NCBI GenBank assembly: GCA_934394585.1
Contig: CAKRQU010000004.1
Span: forward strand, 1 to 64,000
Length of the DNA stretch: 64,000 nucleotides
Source: an uncultured Eubacteriales bacterium
GTDB lineage: Bacteria; Bacillota; Clostridia; Oscillospirales; CAG-272
Direction: 5' to 3'
Both the position numbers and the translations under genes were made by a program. Shown piece by piece: positions 43,492 through 53,037 of the stretch. The notes under the pieces are model-generated. The model had not been told where the DNA came from and ran no database searches. It was given only the letters and a program-made list of their open reading frames with translations. Numbering within the stretch: position 1 is the stretch's first letter; every line of letters starts with the position of its first letter.

Positions 43492-44711
43492 TTTTCCAGC
43501 TCCTTTATTATCATATCAGCCACCTCGTCCGGTGCGGCATTTCCGTCCACCTCTATATCGGCAAATCTGCGGTAAAGCGGCAGGCGCGCTTCAAAAAGGC
43601 GCTTTGTTGCCCCGTCGCCGGCGGAAAGCGGTCTGCCGTCACGCGCCAGCCGTTCCACATCGCGGTTTATAAAAACTATCCTGCCGTTTTGCGCAAGTGA
43701 GGCGTAATTTTCCTCTACGGTAACGACGCCGCCGCCCGTAGCTGTCACGGAACCGCATTTCTTTCCCGCTTCGGCGACAGCCTCGGCTTCGATACGGCGG
43801 AAAGCCGCTTCGCCGTCCTCCGTTATTATCTCTGCGGGGGTTCTGCCTTTTTCGGCTATCATATCGTCGGTATCCGCAAAAGCTTTGCCCATCCTCTCCG
43901 CAAGAATTTTTCCCACGGTGGTTTTCCCGCTCCCCGGCATACCTATCAGCGATATGGTTTCCTCCTTTTTTTCTATGGCTTTTATTATTTTTTCCGTTTC
44001 GGCATCGTCCTTTGGCACGCCAGTAAAAAGCTCGGATGCGCGTTTTGCCTGCGCGACAAGCATGGCGAGCCCGTTTGCACAGGGTATGCCGAGCTTCTCT
44101 GCCGCGAGCATCAGCGCAGTTTTTGCGGGATTGAATATCACGTCGAAAACATATCCGCACTTTTTAAAACCGCGCACGTCGAGCGGCATCACGCCGTTAT
44201 TCGGGTACATTCCCACGGGCGTGGTGTTTACTATGATATCGCTTTCCAGATACGGCTTTATCCCCTCGGGATTATTATCCTTGTGAAGCAAAACGCAAAC
44301 CTCCGCGCCCGCCTGCCTCAGCGCGTGGCATACGGCTTTGGACGCGCCGCCGTTTCCTATCACCAGCACGTTTTTGCCGCGTATATCCGTGCCCGAGCGC
44401 TTCAGCGTATACGAAAAGCCGTAGGCATCCGTATTATCGCCGCAGAGCTGCCCCGCGGCATTGCGGTATACGGCATTTACCGCGCCTATTTCGCGCGCCG
44501 CGTCCGACAGCACATCGAGATGCGGGATTATCGCCTGCTTATACGGTATTGTCACATTGAACCCGTCAAGGCGCTCGTTTTTTATGAAGTCCGCTATCAT
44601 ATCCTCGCTCTCCAGCTCGTAAAGGCGATATTCGTAATCGCCGAGCATGGCGTGTATCTGCGGGGAAAAACTGTGCCCCAGCTTTTTGCCTATGAGTCCG
44701 AATCTTTTCAA
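43488..44711 (-). CDS. aroE-aroK: Shikimate dehydrogenase-shikimate kinase fusion
   Basis: A 407-residue two-domain enzyme. Residues 1-245 are AroE: HSFSPQIHAMLG, the catalytic Lys in FNVTIPYKQAII (about 51-62), NTDAYG and the NADP loop VIGNGGASKA. Residues from about 250 are shikimate kinase: Walker A GMPGSGKTTVG (about 258-268), DTDD (shikimate and Mg2+), GGGVV (about 325-329) and the lid ARDGRPLS. It joins two successive steps of the pathway on one chain. It is upstream-coupled to aroQ and lies 69 bases after the YhaN-like gene. Confidence 0.95.
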   Translation of the reverse strand: MKRFGLIGKKLGHSFSPQIHAMLGDYEYRLYELESEDMIADFIKNERLDGFNVTIPYKQAIIPHLDVLSDAAREIGAVNAVYRNAAGQLCGDNTDAYGFSYTLKRSGTDIRGKNVLVIGNGGASKAVCHALRQAGAEVCVLLHKDNNPEGIKPYLESDIIVNTTPVGMYPNNGVMPLDVRGFKKCGYVFDVIFNPAKTALMLAAEKLGIPCANGLAMLVAQAKRASELFTGVPKDDAETEKIIKAIEKKEETISLIGMPGSGKTTVGKILAERMGKAFADTDDMIAEKGRTPAEIITEDGEAAFRRIEAEAVAEAGKKCGSVTATGGGVVTVEENYASLAQNGRIVFINRDVERLARDGRPLSAGDGATKRLFEARLPLYRRFADIEVDGNAAPDEVADMIIKELEK

Positions 44712-44780
44712 AATTTCAAGCTCCTTTCGGGATTTTATTTTTCTTTATCACGCCGTAAAAATGCTTTTTATACAAATGTA

Positions 44781-47069
44781 TCAAATCCTGATATCGTTGA
44801 ATGTGCCTATATTTTTCATTATTTCTCTCTCTCGCTCATGGCAGGTGAAAACGAGGCACTGCCCGTATTCGCCGTAAAGCCTGTAAAGCAATTCCAGCGT
44901 ATTGGAAAGCCTGTCCGCATCGAGACGCGAAAAGCTTTCGTCGAAAATAAAGGGCGGTATGCTCTTTTTGCAAAGCATATCCATCAGCGCTATTCTCAGG
45001 CTGAGATAAGCTATATCCGATGTGCCCGCGGAAAGGCTGTCCGCGCCGCGCGTCACGCCGTCGAAATAACTCATGGCAAAATCCGCATCCACTCCGAGAG
45101 TTTTGTATTTTCCTCCGGAAAGCTTTGACATCACCTTGCCCGCAGTTTTCGCCAGCTTCGGCGAAATGCCCTCGCGCAGTTTGCCCGAGGCGGATTCCAT
45201 CGCCTCTATGGCGAGAACATAGGATTCGAATTTTTCGGATGCTGCGGCTATTTTGCCTTTCAGCGCCTCTGCCTCCGGCGCTATTTTCACGGGATTTTCG
45301 CCCGTGGCGGAAATCGCGGAATATTCCTTTTCTATATTGTGCATCAGCTCTTTTGAAGAAGCCGCCGAGCGCACGAGAAATTCGTAATCGCGCTTTTTCT
45401 TGCGGAAATCAAAGCTTTCCGTTTCGGGCGGAAACTGCTCGGAAACCGACTGCGCTATCAGATCTTCGGGGTAGCCGGAAAGCTCTTTTGTATATTCGGA
45501 AAGTTTAGCCTGCTTTTCTTTTATCATTATTTCCAGCTTTTCCATCTCGCTTTTTTTGGCTTCGCATTTCGCGATGGCTTTTGCCAGAGATTCGGCTGTA
45601 TTTTCCGATATGTCAAATCGCGCCGCCTCCAGCGCGCGTATTATTCCCGTGCTCGTTTTGTTGAGTGCGGCAGAAGCTTCGTCAAATTTGTTTTCCGCGC
45701 CCCTTTTGCCCTCTATTATATACATCAGAGCCGCTTCATCTTTCTGAGAAGCCTTGACCAGCTCGTCAAATTCCGCATAATCGGCACAGCCGAACATCGA
45801 ACATATACCGCTGACATTTTTCGAATTTTTGCCGTACAGCACAAAGCCCGCCGCGGCAAATACAAGACACGCGCCCGCTATTATGCCGAATATCGCTCTC
45901 ACGGCATTGTTTCCGCCCATCACGAGAGAAGCCACCAGCAGCGACAGCGAAATCACCGCGCCCGTAATCCCGGTTATGGCGTAAAGCCTGCTTTTTGCGG
46001 CGCTTTTTCTGCTCTGCTCCATTTCTTTCATCAGCGCGTCGCGCTTGCCGCCGGAGCCGAATTTTTCGAAAACAGCCAGCTTTTCATTCATATCGCCCAG
46101 CTTTTTTCTCGCGGCTTCCATTCCGCTTTTTGCGTCCTCATAACGCGCCGCGGCTATTTTCAGCTCGCTCTGCGACGAACGCAGATGATCTATATATTCG
46201 CTTTTGTATATGTGCGCGCCGCCGGTCGTTTCCGCATCGCAAAGATTTGTCATAAGCGAACGCAATTCCGTCTCTTCGCCGCGCGTTTTGTTGAATTTGC
46301 GGTAAAGCTGCTTTATCGTATACCGTTCGTAGCACTCCAGCTCTTCCTTTACGGTTTGTGCCTCGCGCTCCGCCTTTTCTGCCGATTCCAGAAGCTCGCG
46401 TCTGCGCCCGTCCAGATATATCAGCCTTGCGCCCGTGGATTTCGAGGCGTCCAGCCTGTCCTCCAGCGTGCCGAGCTTTTCTTTCATTTCGGCTATCTGC
46501 CCGCCGCCCTTGTTTTTGTGCCACAGAAATTTGCGCGCGTCGTCCAGCTTTTTCAGCGCCTTTTTCGTATTTGCGCTCTCATCTCCGGAAAAAAGTATAT
46601 TTTCCGCCGCCTCGCAAAGACTTCTGCCGCCCACCTTGCTCTCGCCTATCTGACTTATGTACGCGGTGCTCTCGAAAACATTCTCCGGTATACCGAAAAA
46701 TTCCTCGCCCGGATTTTTGCCGCGAAGGCACGGCATGTTTGTTTCGTTGTCGAAAATTGCGCATTTCTCGGAAAACGTGATTTTCCCGTCCGTCCCGCAG
46801 GTCATCACTGCGTCGCGCTCCACTCTGTATGTCAGCGAATCGTCCTCAAATATTATATATCCCGCCGCACGCGATGTTTCCCAGCTGAAAAGCCGCTGCT
46901 TTTCCTCGCTTTTCGACGGCAATCCGTAAAAGACAAACTTTATGAAACTGCATATCGTGCTTTTTCCGGATTCGTTGCCGCCCGTCAGAATATTTATTCC
47001 CGAAGTGAGATCGAGAGTAAGATCGTTTATTTTCCCGAAACTTTGTATATGAATGCCGGAAATAATCAT
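44781..47069 (-). CDS. YhaN-like AAA/SMC-type ATPase
   Basis: A 762-residue protein with the RecF/SMC-like ATPase halves: N-terminal Walker A GGNESGKST (about 31-39) in the GINILTGGNESGKSTICSFIKF stretch, a long coiled coil broken by two hydrophobic segments (about 372-415), and C-terminal signature/Walker B (DSLSAGTSDIAYLSLRIALMD and PPFIFDESFSRLD). This plan is YhaN of Bacillus. YhaN normally pairs with the phosphoesterase YhaO/SbcD-like, which is not nearby. It overlaps yqeG by four bases, putting it in one unit with the shikimate genes. Confidence 0.88.
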   Translation of the reverse strand: MIISGIHIQSFGKINDLTLDLTSGINILTGGNESGKSTICSFIKFVFYGLPSKSEEKQRLFSWETSRAAGYIIFEDDSLTYRVERDAVMTCGTDGKITFSEKCAIFDNETNMPCLRGKNPGEEFFGIPENVFESTAYISQIGESKVGGRSLCEAAENILFSGDESANTKKALKKLDDARKFLWHKNKGGGQIAEMKEKLGTLEDRLDASKSTGARLIYLDGRRRELLESAEKAEREAQTVKEELECYERYTIKQLYRKFNKTRGEETELRSLMTNLCDAETTGGAHIYKSEYIDHLRSSQSELKIAAARYEDAKSGMEAARKKLGDMNEKLAVFEKFGSGGKRDALMKEMEQSRKSAAKSRLYAITGITGAVISLSLLVASLVMGGNNAVRAIFGIIAGACLVFAAAGFVLYGKNSKNVSGICSMFGCADYAEFDELVKASQKDEAALMYIIEGKRGAENKFDEASAALNKTSTGIIRALEAARFDISENTAESLAKAIAKCEAKKSEMEKLEIMIKEKQAKLSEYTKELSGYPEDLIAQSVSEQFPPETESFDFRKKKRDYEFLVRSAASSKELMHNIEKEYSAISATGENPVKIAPEAEALKGKIAAASEKFESYVLAIEAMESASGKLREGISPKLAKTAGKVMSKLSGGKYKTLGVDADFAMSYFDGVTRGADSLSAGTSDIAYLSLRIALMDMLCKKSIPPFIFDESFSRLDADRLSNTLELLYRLYGEYGQCLVFTCHEREREIMKNIGTFNDIRI

Positions 47070-47587
47070 TTTTCCTTGTCCTTTCTGCGTTTTTCCTTGT
47101 TTTTATACATGCGTATAAAAGGCTTTTCAAGTGCCCTTTTGAATTTGAAAAAAAGGTTTTCTTTATATTTCAGCGGCGTCACGAGGACGGCATAGGCGCC
47201 TGCCCGCGTGGCGCAGAGCACATCCGTGAATATCTGATCGCCCACCACGGCGCATTTTTCGGGCACTGTGCCGAAATGCTCGCAAAAACCGCGCACGCAT
47301 TTGCGCGACGGCTTGCCGCAATCGTAGCGGAAATATGTACCGAGCTTTTTGCAAAAAGCCTCTACGCGCTCTTTTTTGTTATTGGAAGCCACGGCGACAT
47401 TCAGCCCCGCCGCACGCAGCCCGTCCACCCAGAGGCAGACCTCGTCGGTAGGCTCCGCATCGCCGTAAGTCACGAGCGTATTGTCTATATCGAGTATCAC
47501 GGTATCTATCCCCTTCGAAAGGAAAAAATCCGCGTCTATATCGAAAATACTCCGGAACATTATATCCGGCAAAAATAAATTTCTCAT
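47066..47587 (-). CDS. yqeG: YqeG family HAD-IIIA phosphatase
   Basis: A 173-residue HAD-superfamily protein. Motif I DIDNTLV (about 32-38) supplies the nucleophile Asp, motif II is ASNNK (about 68-72), and the motif III/IV part is VVGDQIFTD (about 114-122). The basic C-terminus (KNKEKRRKDKEK) is unusual-looking. Near relatives include phosphatidylglycerol-phosphate phosphatases, but this branch's substrate is not settled. In Bacillus yqeG is also next to aroE, as in this run. A promoter lies at 47620-47648. Confidence 0.88.
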   Translation of the reverse strand: MRNLFLPDIMFRSIFDIDADFFLSKGIDTVILDIDNTLVTYGDAEPTDEVCLWVDGLRAAGLNVAVASNNKKERVEAFCKKLGTYFRYDCGKPSRKCVRGFCEHFGTVPEKCAVVGDQIFTDVLCATRAGAYAVLVTPLKYKENLFFKFKRALEKPFIRMYKNKEKRRKDKEK

Positions 47588-47619
47588 CCGACACCACCGA
47601 AAGTGAATACTTTATAAAT

Positions 47620-47648
47620 ATTATAACATAATATTACAGAATATACAA
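47620..47648 (-). promoter_or_regulatory. Promoter of the yqeG-yhaN-aroEK-aroQ unit
   Basis: TTGTAT at 47648-47643, 17-base spacer, TATAAT at 47625-47620 on the minus strand. The rest of the 47588-47902 gap holds only this and the hpf promoter and leader. Confidence 0.65.
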
Positions 47649-47760
47649 TATAAATTTTCACCAAATTCACGGCTTTGCGAAACGGAGTTCACAATATGTG
47701 AAAATGTGCCAAAAATAACATGACGGATATATTCAATCATACAAAATTATCAAAAAGAGG

Positions 47761-47789
47761 TTCCATTTTCGCAGAGTTTATGATATAAT
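47761..47789 (+). promoter_or_regulatory. Promoter of hpf, with structured leader
   Basis: TTCCAT at 47761-47766 (weak), 17-base spacer, TATAAT at 47784-47789 with an extended TG. The ~110-base leader opens with AACGGGAA / TTCCCGTT (about 47799-47821), which looks like a small terminator or a stability hairpin, followed by a GC-rich stretch with GCGGAG / CTCCGC. Confidence 0.7.
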
Positions 47790-47902
47790 ATAGACAAGAA
47801 ACGGGAATGTTTTTCCCGTTCTCAAAATTACACGCGGAGAAGAAAAACCGCCGCACCGGAAAGCGCGGCATATACGTTGCTCCGCCGAAAGGATGGTAAA
47901 CC

Positions 47903-48427
47903 ATGAAAACCACGATTTTGCTAAGACAGGTCACGACCACCGACGATGTGAAAAACATCATCGAAAAGAAGCTCGGAAAACTCGATAAGTTTTTTGACGA
48001 CGAGGTTCAGGCATTTGTCACGCTTTCGCGCAAAAGAGAGCGCGAAATTCTGGAGCTTACCATTTCATACAAAGGCATGATCTATCGAAGCGAGGTGGAA
48101 GCGGAATCATTCCTTCATGCCATAGATCCCGCAGTAAATATAATCGACCGTCAGATACGCAAAAACAAAACAAGACTCGAAAAGCGTCTGCGCGAGGGAG
48201 CTTTCGTTCCCGATGCGGGTTCTTTTGAGGAAATAGAAGAAGAAACGGATTTCCGTATTCACAAAAAGAATTTCGCCCTGAAACCAATGTCCGCCGAGGA
48301 AGCCATATTGCAGATGAATCTGCTCGGTCATGAATTTTTCGTATACGAGGATCAGGATACCGCAGAGGTAAATGTGGTATATCGCAGAAAAGACGGCGAT
48401 TACGGTCTGATAGAAACAAACAAATAA
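47903..48427 (+). CDS. hpf: Ribosome hibernation promoting factor, long form
   Basis: A 174-residue protein. N-terminal domain (about 1-95) resembles YfiA/HPF and would bind the 30S decoding site; after a linker the C-terminal domain (about 118-172, PMSAEEAILQMNLLGHEFFVYED) dimerises and joins two ribosomes into 100S particles. Start at 47903 follows GAAAGGATGG. It is a single gene with a strong terminator, and normally rises in stationary phase. Confidence 0.94.
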   Translation: MKTTILLRQVTTTDDVKNIIEKKLGKLDKFFDDEVQAFVTLSRKREREILELTISYKGMIYRSEVEAESFLHAIDPAVNIIDRQIRKNKTRLEKRLREGAFVPDAGSFEEIEEETDFRIHKKNFALKPMSAEEAILQMNLLGHEFFVYEDQDTAEVNVVYRRKDGDYGLIETNK

Positions 48428-48460
48428 ATTCTTTTCTCCGTTTTCATTAAAAGCGAAAAA

Positions 48461-48482
48461 AGCCGGTGTATACCGGCTTTTT
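48461..48482 (+). terminator. Terminator of hpf
   Basis: AGCCGGT / ACCGGCT stem with a GTAT loop, flanked by A6 and T6; it may also serve the convergent gene. Confidence 0.85.
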
Positions 48483-48538
48483 TCATGTTTTTCAGTTAAT
48501 TTATACAATTGTATTTTAAAAATATACCGATGTATAAA

Positions 48539-48958
48539 TCATCTTTTCTTTTTGGTTTTTCTTTTGCGGTGAGAGGGTTTTCCCGCCGCTTTTCCGCCGA
48601 TTGTCGAAATGAGTATACATGCCACAGCAGCCACGGCATAACGCACAGGCGAAACAGAAAGCCCGAAGGCAAAGCACAATAGTATCATTGCCGCCGCTAT
48701 GGCAATGCCGCATATAAGTCCGCACAAAGCGCCGTTTTCGCCATTCAGTTTTGACGCGATGAATCCGCCCGCAAATGCCGCCGCGGCAAGCGCCGCGTAT
48801 GCAAAAACAGGCGCTGTCTTTTCGGGATCGTCAAATTTCATCGCGATAAAGCAGAATATACATACGAGCACGCATCCCGCGAGCGCGCTTACGGCAAAAG
48901 CCTTCAGCACGGAAAGAAAAATCCCGTTATCCTTTTTATGTACATTTGATTTGCTCAT
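48539..48958 (-). CDS. TIGR04086-like membrane protein
   Basis: A 139-residue protein with four hydrophobic segments (about 15-41, 48-68, 76-98 and 104-124) and a very basic tail (HRKRKTKKKR). The segment pattern and the GGFIASKLNGENGALCGLICGI stretch match the TIGR04086 (YrzE-like) family of Firmicutes, function unknown. It is transcribed toward hpf; no clear promoter or own terminator was seen. Confidence 0.75.
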   Translation of the reverse strand: MSKSNVHKKDNGIFLSVLKAFAVSALAGCVLVCIFCFIAMKFDDPEKTAPVFAYAALAAAAFAGGFIASKLNGENGALCGLICGIAIAAAMILLCFAFGLSVSPVRYAVAAVACILISTIGGKAAGKPSHRKRKTKKKR

Positions 48959-49081
48959 AATAAAGCCGCCCTTCTTTTTTTCTTTTTTGATAATATATAT
49001 GTCTGTAGAAAAATTTTTATGAGCAAAAGCGGGGCAAAAAGCACCGCCGTAATATTTTTTTGAAAAAATATGAAAAAAGGC

Positions 49082-49110
49082 TTGATTTTTGCATTCTTAT
49101 ATGATATAAT
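49082..49110 (+). promoter_or_regulatory. Promoter of tRNA-Glu
   Basis: TTGATT at 49082-49087, 17-base spacer, TATAAT at 49105-49110 with an extended TG, 20 bases before the tRNA. Confidence 0.88.
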
Positions 49111-49129
49111 AACACTCGCCGATGTGAAT

Positions 49130-49204
49130 GGCCCTTTGGTCAAGCGGCTAAGACATCGCCCTCTCACGGCGAAAACGGGGGTTCGATTCCCCCAGGGGTC
49201 ACCA
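49130..49204 (+). tRNA. tRNA-Glu (anticodon CTC)
   Basis: A 75-base cloverleaf with encoded CCA. Acceptor GGCCCTT / AGGGGTC, anticodon arm TCGCC-CTCTCAC-GGCGA with CTC at 34-36, T arm GGGGGTTCGATTCCCCC. It reads GAG. Own promoter and terminator: a stand-alone tRNA gene. Confidence 0.95.
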
Positions 49205-49213
49205 AACGAAACA

Positions 49214-49244
49214 AATCCGAACCGATTGTCGGTTCGGATTTTTT
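49214..49244 (+). terminator. Terminator of tRNA-Glu
   Basis: Perfect 12-bp stem AATCCGAACCGA / TCGGTTCGGATT with a TTG loop, followed by T4. Confidence 0.9.
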
Positions 49245-49259
49245 CTGTTTTAAAAATGA

Positions 49260-49990
49260 TGTTTCTCTTTGCGCAAAGAGGGGGGGAAGCGCTTTTGGCA
49301 AAAGCGGGGAAAAGTTACTCTTCTCAAAGAGAACGAAGGTCGCGCTTTTCACTGACGAAGAGGAGGGTTCAGGGCGGCGAAGCCACCTCTGAACGGCGTC
49401 GCCGAGACGGAGTCAGCGGCAAAAGTCATCAAAGGAAGGCTCCTCGCACTCCTTTGCAAACTACCTCGCACCCCGTCGAGTCAGCCGCAGGAGATAATGC
49501 GCGGCAAGTATGTGCTATATATAGCAAATCAAAAATCTCAAGTGCATCTCTCCGCACATCATCAGCTATACCGCGCGTGCGAACATAGTACGCCGCGAAA
49601 GCCGAGCAGATTCGACGGGGTGGATGGTGCCACGCCGAAAGTTCAGCTACGCTCCCCACTATATGCTAAACTCCAACCATGCGAGCATGACTTGATGGAC
49701 ATCGAGTTGGGGCGGCTAAAGATTAAATTTGAACAGGCAAAAGTCCGTGTTAAGCGGGGATCTGAACTGCGCTTCCGGTTTTGTCTGTGGTCGGACTGTC
49801 GGGGCAGTATGTTCGCACCGGTCGCCGCGAGGCGACAGAAGGTGTTTAAAAGAGGAATACTTTCCTCTTTTTGACTTTTGGTACTTTTGGTCACGCAAAA
49901 GTACACCCCGTTTCTCGGTAGAGAAAGAAACTTTCAATGGCGGCATCTGCCGCCCGCTTCCCTCCTCTTTGCCAAGAGTAAATTCCCATG
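49260..49990 (-). repeat. Dispersed mosaic intergenic element, copy R5 (inverted)
   Basis: The only copy in the opposite sense. Core 49421-49880, between tRNA-Glu and the convergent GH3 gene. On its downstream side (49363-49414) it has a block like the 62-bp module of R2, at the same junction. The CACCCCGTCGA/TCGACGGGGTG complement is kept. No gene is apparent. Confidence 0.9.
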
Positions 49991-49994
49991 CAAA

Positions 49995-50024
49995 AATACG
50001 GAAGGTCCGCAGACCTCCCGTATT
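49995..50024 (-). terminator. Terminator of the GH3 gene
   Basis: AATACGGAAGGTC / GACCTCCCGTATT stem (one mismatch), followed on the minus strand by TTTGCAT and on the plus strand by a T run. Confidence 0.75.
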
Positions 50025-50041
50025 TTTTATTTTTCATGCCT

Positions 50042-53029
50042 TTATATATTTTTCGCGGCGGTTTTCTTTATAAATTCCAGCACACGGCAGGCGGATTGCT
50101 CCACGCGCTCGCGCGAAAGCGTGCCGTTTCTTATCGCCTCGGCTACGGAAGGCGCATTTCCGGATGCCATTTTCAGATCATGCCCCGCCGCAAGCTCGCG
50201 CACATGCACGGAATTGTTTTCCCAGTCCGTAACAAGCACACCTTCAAAACCGAATTCGTCCCTGATTATATTTTCACAGAAAACGCTGTCCTCAGGCACT
50301 TTTTTGCCGTTTATGAAATTATACGAGGTCATTATGGCGAGCGGCTGTCCCTCTTTTATCGCTATTTCAAAACCGCGCATATATATTTCTCTCAGCGCAC
50401 GCGCGGAAATATAGCTGTCCGATTGCAGACGTCTGTATTCCGTGCTGTTTGCGGCAAAATGTTTTATCGTGGCGCCGGTGCATTCCGATTGTGCGCCGCG
50501 CACTACTGCCGCAGCCATTTTCCCCGTGAGAAGCGGATCTTCGGAATAATATTCAAATCCGCGCCCGCAAAGCGGATTGCGGTGAATATTCATTCCCGGG
50601 GCGAGCCACATATCCGTTTTATATCCCTTTGCCTCCGCGCTTATCGCCCTGCCGAATTCCTCCGCCAGCGCGGTATTCCATGTGGAAGCAAGCATCGTTC
50701 CCGACGGGTAAACCGTGGTATTTCTTTCCAGTCGCAGTCCCACGGGACCGTCTGCCCAGTATACCTCGGGAATGCCGTAAGCTTCGCTGTAACCTATCTG
50801 TCCCTTTTCGTTTCCGCAGGTCAGCGCGGCAAGCTCATCGTCGCTCATTTTCGCCGTGATATCGCGCGCCGTTATATTCCCTTTTACAAACTGCGCGAAA
50901 AGTCCGTTTTCATATCCATCGGGAATCCTGCGCGTATATTCGCGCTCCGTCACTGTCGCCGTATCGCCGTGGGCTTCCCCGCGATGCGAAACTGCCGTCT
51001 GCTCCTCTGCCGCGCAGGGATTTACCTGTATATAGGCGATTTCCGGAGATGTGCGCGTGACGGAAACAAATTTCAGATAGCATTCGCCTTTCGGCAGTGC
51101 GAGGCGAAAAGGTTCGGCGCTTTTGCAGACAAAACCCTCTCCCTCTTCCGCTGTTTTCGGGAGCATAATATCACCCACATCGCGGCGGACATTTGAAACC
51201 AGCACGGAAAAGCAATCCGCGAGAGGCATATCGCCGTAAGGATTGTAATAGCGGAGCGAAAATTCATATACACCCGCCTTTTCCACATCCAGTCTGTATG
51301 TGGCATATCTTCCCGGCGTATGCATGCGCGCGAGAGAAAAGCCGTGCTTTACCGCGTCCGTATCGTGAAACTGACGCGAAACCACATAAAGCGCGCATTC
51401 GCAGAAACGCCCGCCCTCGATGATGCTTTCGTTTTCGCTTATTTTTATCGGTGTTTCATCGCGCACCACCGTGATAAATGCGATATTTTTATCGCACGCT
51501 ACGGAAATTTCCGTTTTGCCAACGGAAAATACCGCAAAATCCGCCTCCAGCAGTCTGCCGTTTATTTTTATTTCCGCGTCGCCGCGCGATATTTTTTCTC
51601 CGTTTTCCGTTTCGGCGCGCAAAATGTATGTGCCCTGCACCGAAACATTTATCAGCGCGCCCGCCGTGCCGTTTCCGCGCTTTATTTTCACGCGAGTTTC
51701 GCCCTCCGGCGCGATATATGCTCCCTCCGAGGGATCGGGCATTATGTGGTCGATAACTTCATAGCCGTCGTCGCCGCAAAGACGTTCTTCCAGACGTGTA
51801 TCTATATGCGTGCAGTGCTTCACCACGCGCATTTTCTCTATCGTGAGGCTTCCCGCGGCGGAAAGCTTTTCCGCATTGTTGCCGAAGAATATTCCGTATT
51901 CTCCCGCCTCGAGTACAAAGCAGTCGCGCGCGCCCGTTTCGCCGCAGTCATCAAAGCTCGCCATATCTGCCGTGGCAAAGCAGAGCGTGAGCATTTCGCT
52001 TTCGCCCGCGCCGAGAAGCCGCGTTTTGGCAAAGGCGCGAAGCTCATAGCGCGGCTTTCCGAGCGCACCCGCGGGAGAGGAGGAATAAAGCATAGCCACT
52101 TCCTTGCCCGACACCACGCCGATATTTTTCACGAGGAGCGTAACGCTTATCTCATCCTCGTCGGCGGAAAACGAAACGGAGCTCATTTCAAATTCCGTAT
52201 AGGAAAGACCGTAGCCGAAAGGAAAAAGCACGTTTTCCTTTTCGTCGGCGAATGTTTCAAAATACCTGTAGCCAACGTAAATATCTTCTTTATACTTTTG
52301 TATAATACCGCCGCGCGAGCCGAAAAAGCGTGATGAAGGGCAGTTTTCCGCGCATACAGCCGTATCGGTCAGCTTGCCCGACGGCGAAACCTCGCCGCAC
52401 AGCACGCGTGCCAGCGCCTGCCCGCCTTCCATGCCCGGCATGGATATCAGCAGAGCCGCCTTTACATAATCGCGCCGTGTAAACGAAAGGTCGATCAGAT
52501 TTCCCGAATTTACTATGACAGTGACATTGCCGAAATATTTTCCGAGTAGCGAGAGAGTGAGCTCCTCGCCGTCGGAAAGGTAGTAATCCCCCGTCACGGG
52601 GAGCACATCGTCGTTTTCACCCGCCGTTCTTCCTATTATAAAGACGGCTTTTTCCGCGCGCTCCGCCGCCTCGGCGATTTCCTTTTCGGAAAGCGGCATT
52701 TCCTCGTTTATATGCGAACCGCTGCCCCATACGTCGTAGCTCGCTATCGGATTTTTCGCGCTCCATTCCGCATATTTCCGCGAAAGAATTTCATCGCAGT
52801 TTATGCCGGCACGGGTAAGGCTCGGGAGAATCTGTGCGCAGTATTCGCACGTGCAGAAAGCAGAACCTGTCCCGCATTTTATGATATCATTCTGCGTTCT
52901 GCCGAAAACGGCGATTTTCTCTTTTCCGAGCGGGAGCGTATTTTCGTTTTTCAGGAGGATTATTCCCTCCTCGGCGATTTCTCTCGCCAGATCGTATCTT
53001 TCCTTTTTGTTTTCGTACCTGCTCATCAT
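50042..53029 (-). CDS. Glycoside hydrolase family 3 with reversed domain order
   Basis: A 995-residue beta-glycosidase. The GH3 C-terminal (alpha/beta sandwich) sequence comes first (about 10-260: GIILLKNENTLPL, FGRTQND...), then a fibronectin-III-like part (about 270-390), a middle beta-rich insert, and the (beta/alpha)8 domain last (about 720-990: GPVGLRLERNTTVYPSGTMLASTWN, KHFAANSTEYRRLQSDS). The likely nucleophile is the Asp of GVLVTDWENN (about 937). This order is known in ruminal bacteria such as Butyrivibrio and Ruminococcus. No signal peptide, so it acts inside the cell on imported oligosaccharides. It starts eight bases after rqcH. Confidence 0.93.
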   Translation of the reverse strand: MMSRYENKKERYDLAREIAEEGIILLKNENTLPLGKEKIAVFGRTQNDIIKCGTGSAFCTCEYCAQILPSLTRAGINCDEILSRKYAEWSAKNPIASYDVWGSGSHINEEMPLSEKEIAEAAERAEKAVFIIGRTAGENDDVLPVTGDYYLSDGEELTLSLLGKYFGNVTVIVNSGNLIDLSFTRRDYVKAALLISMPGMEGGQALARVLCGEVSPSGKLTDTAVCAENCPSSRFFGSRGGIIQKYKEDIYVGYRYFETFADEKENVLFPFGYGLSYTEFEMSSVSFSADEDEISVTLLVKNIGVVSGKEVAMLYSSSPAGALGKPRYELRAFAKTRLLGAGESEMLTLCFATADMASFDDCGETGARDCFVLEAGEYGIFFGNNAEKLSAAGSLTIEKMRVVKHCTHIDTRLEERLCGDDGYEVIDHIMPDPSEGAYIAPEGETRVKIKRGNGTAGALINVSVQGTYILRAETENGEKISRGDAEIKINGRLLEADFAVFSVGKTEISVACDKNIAFITVVRDETPIKISENESIIEGGRFCECALYVVSRQFHDTDAVKHGFSLARMHTPGRYATYRLDVEKAGVYEFSLRYYNPYGDMPLADCFSVLVSNVRRDVGDIMLPKTAEEGEGFVCKSAEPFRLALPKGECYLKFVSVTRTSPEIAYIQVNPCAAEEQTAVSHRGEAHGDTATVTEREYTRRIPDGYENGLFAQFVKGNITARDITAKMSDDELAALTCGNEKGQIGYSEAYGIPEVYWADGPVGLRLERNTTVYPSGTMLASTWNTALAEEFGRAISAEAKGYKTDMWLAPGMNIHRNPLCGRGFEYYSEDPLLTGKMAAAVVRGAQSECTGATIKHFAANSTEYRRLQSDSYISARALREIYMRGFEIAIKEGQPLAIMTSYNFINGKKVPEDSVFCENIIRDEFGFEGVLVTDWENNSVHVRELAAGHDLKMASGNAPSVAEAIRNGTLSRERVEQSACRVLEFIKKTAAKNI

Positions 53030-53037
53030 TTATATCC

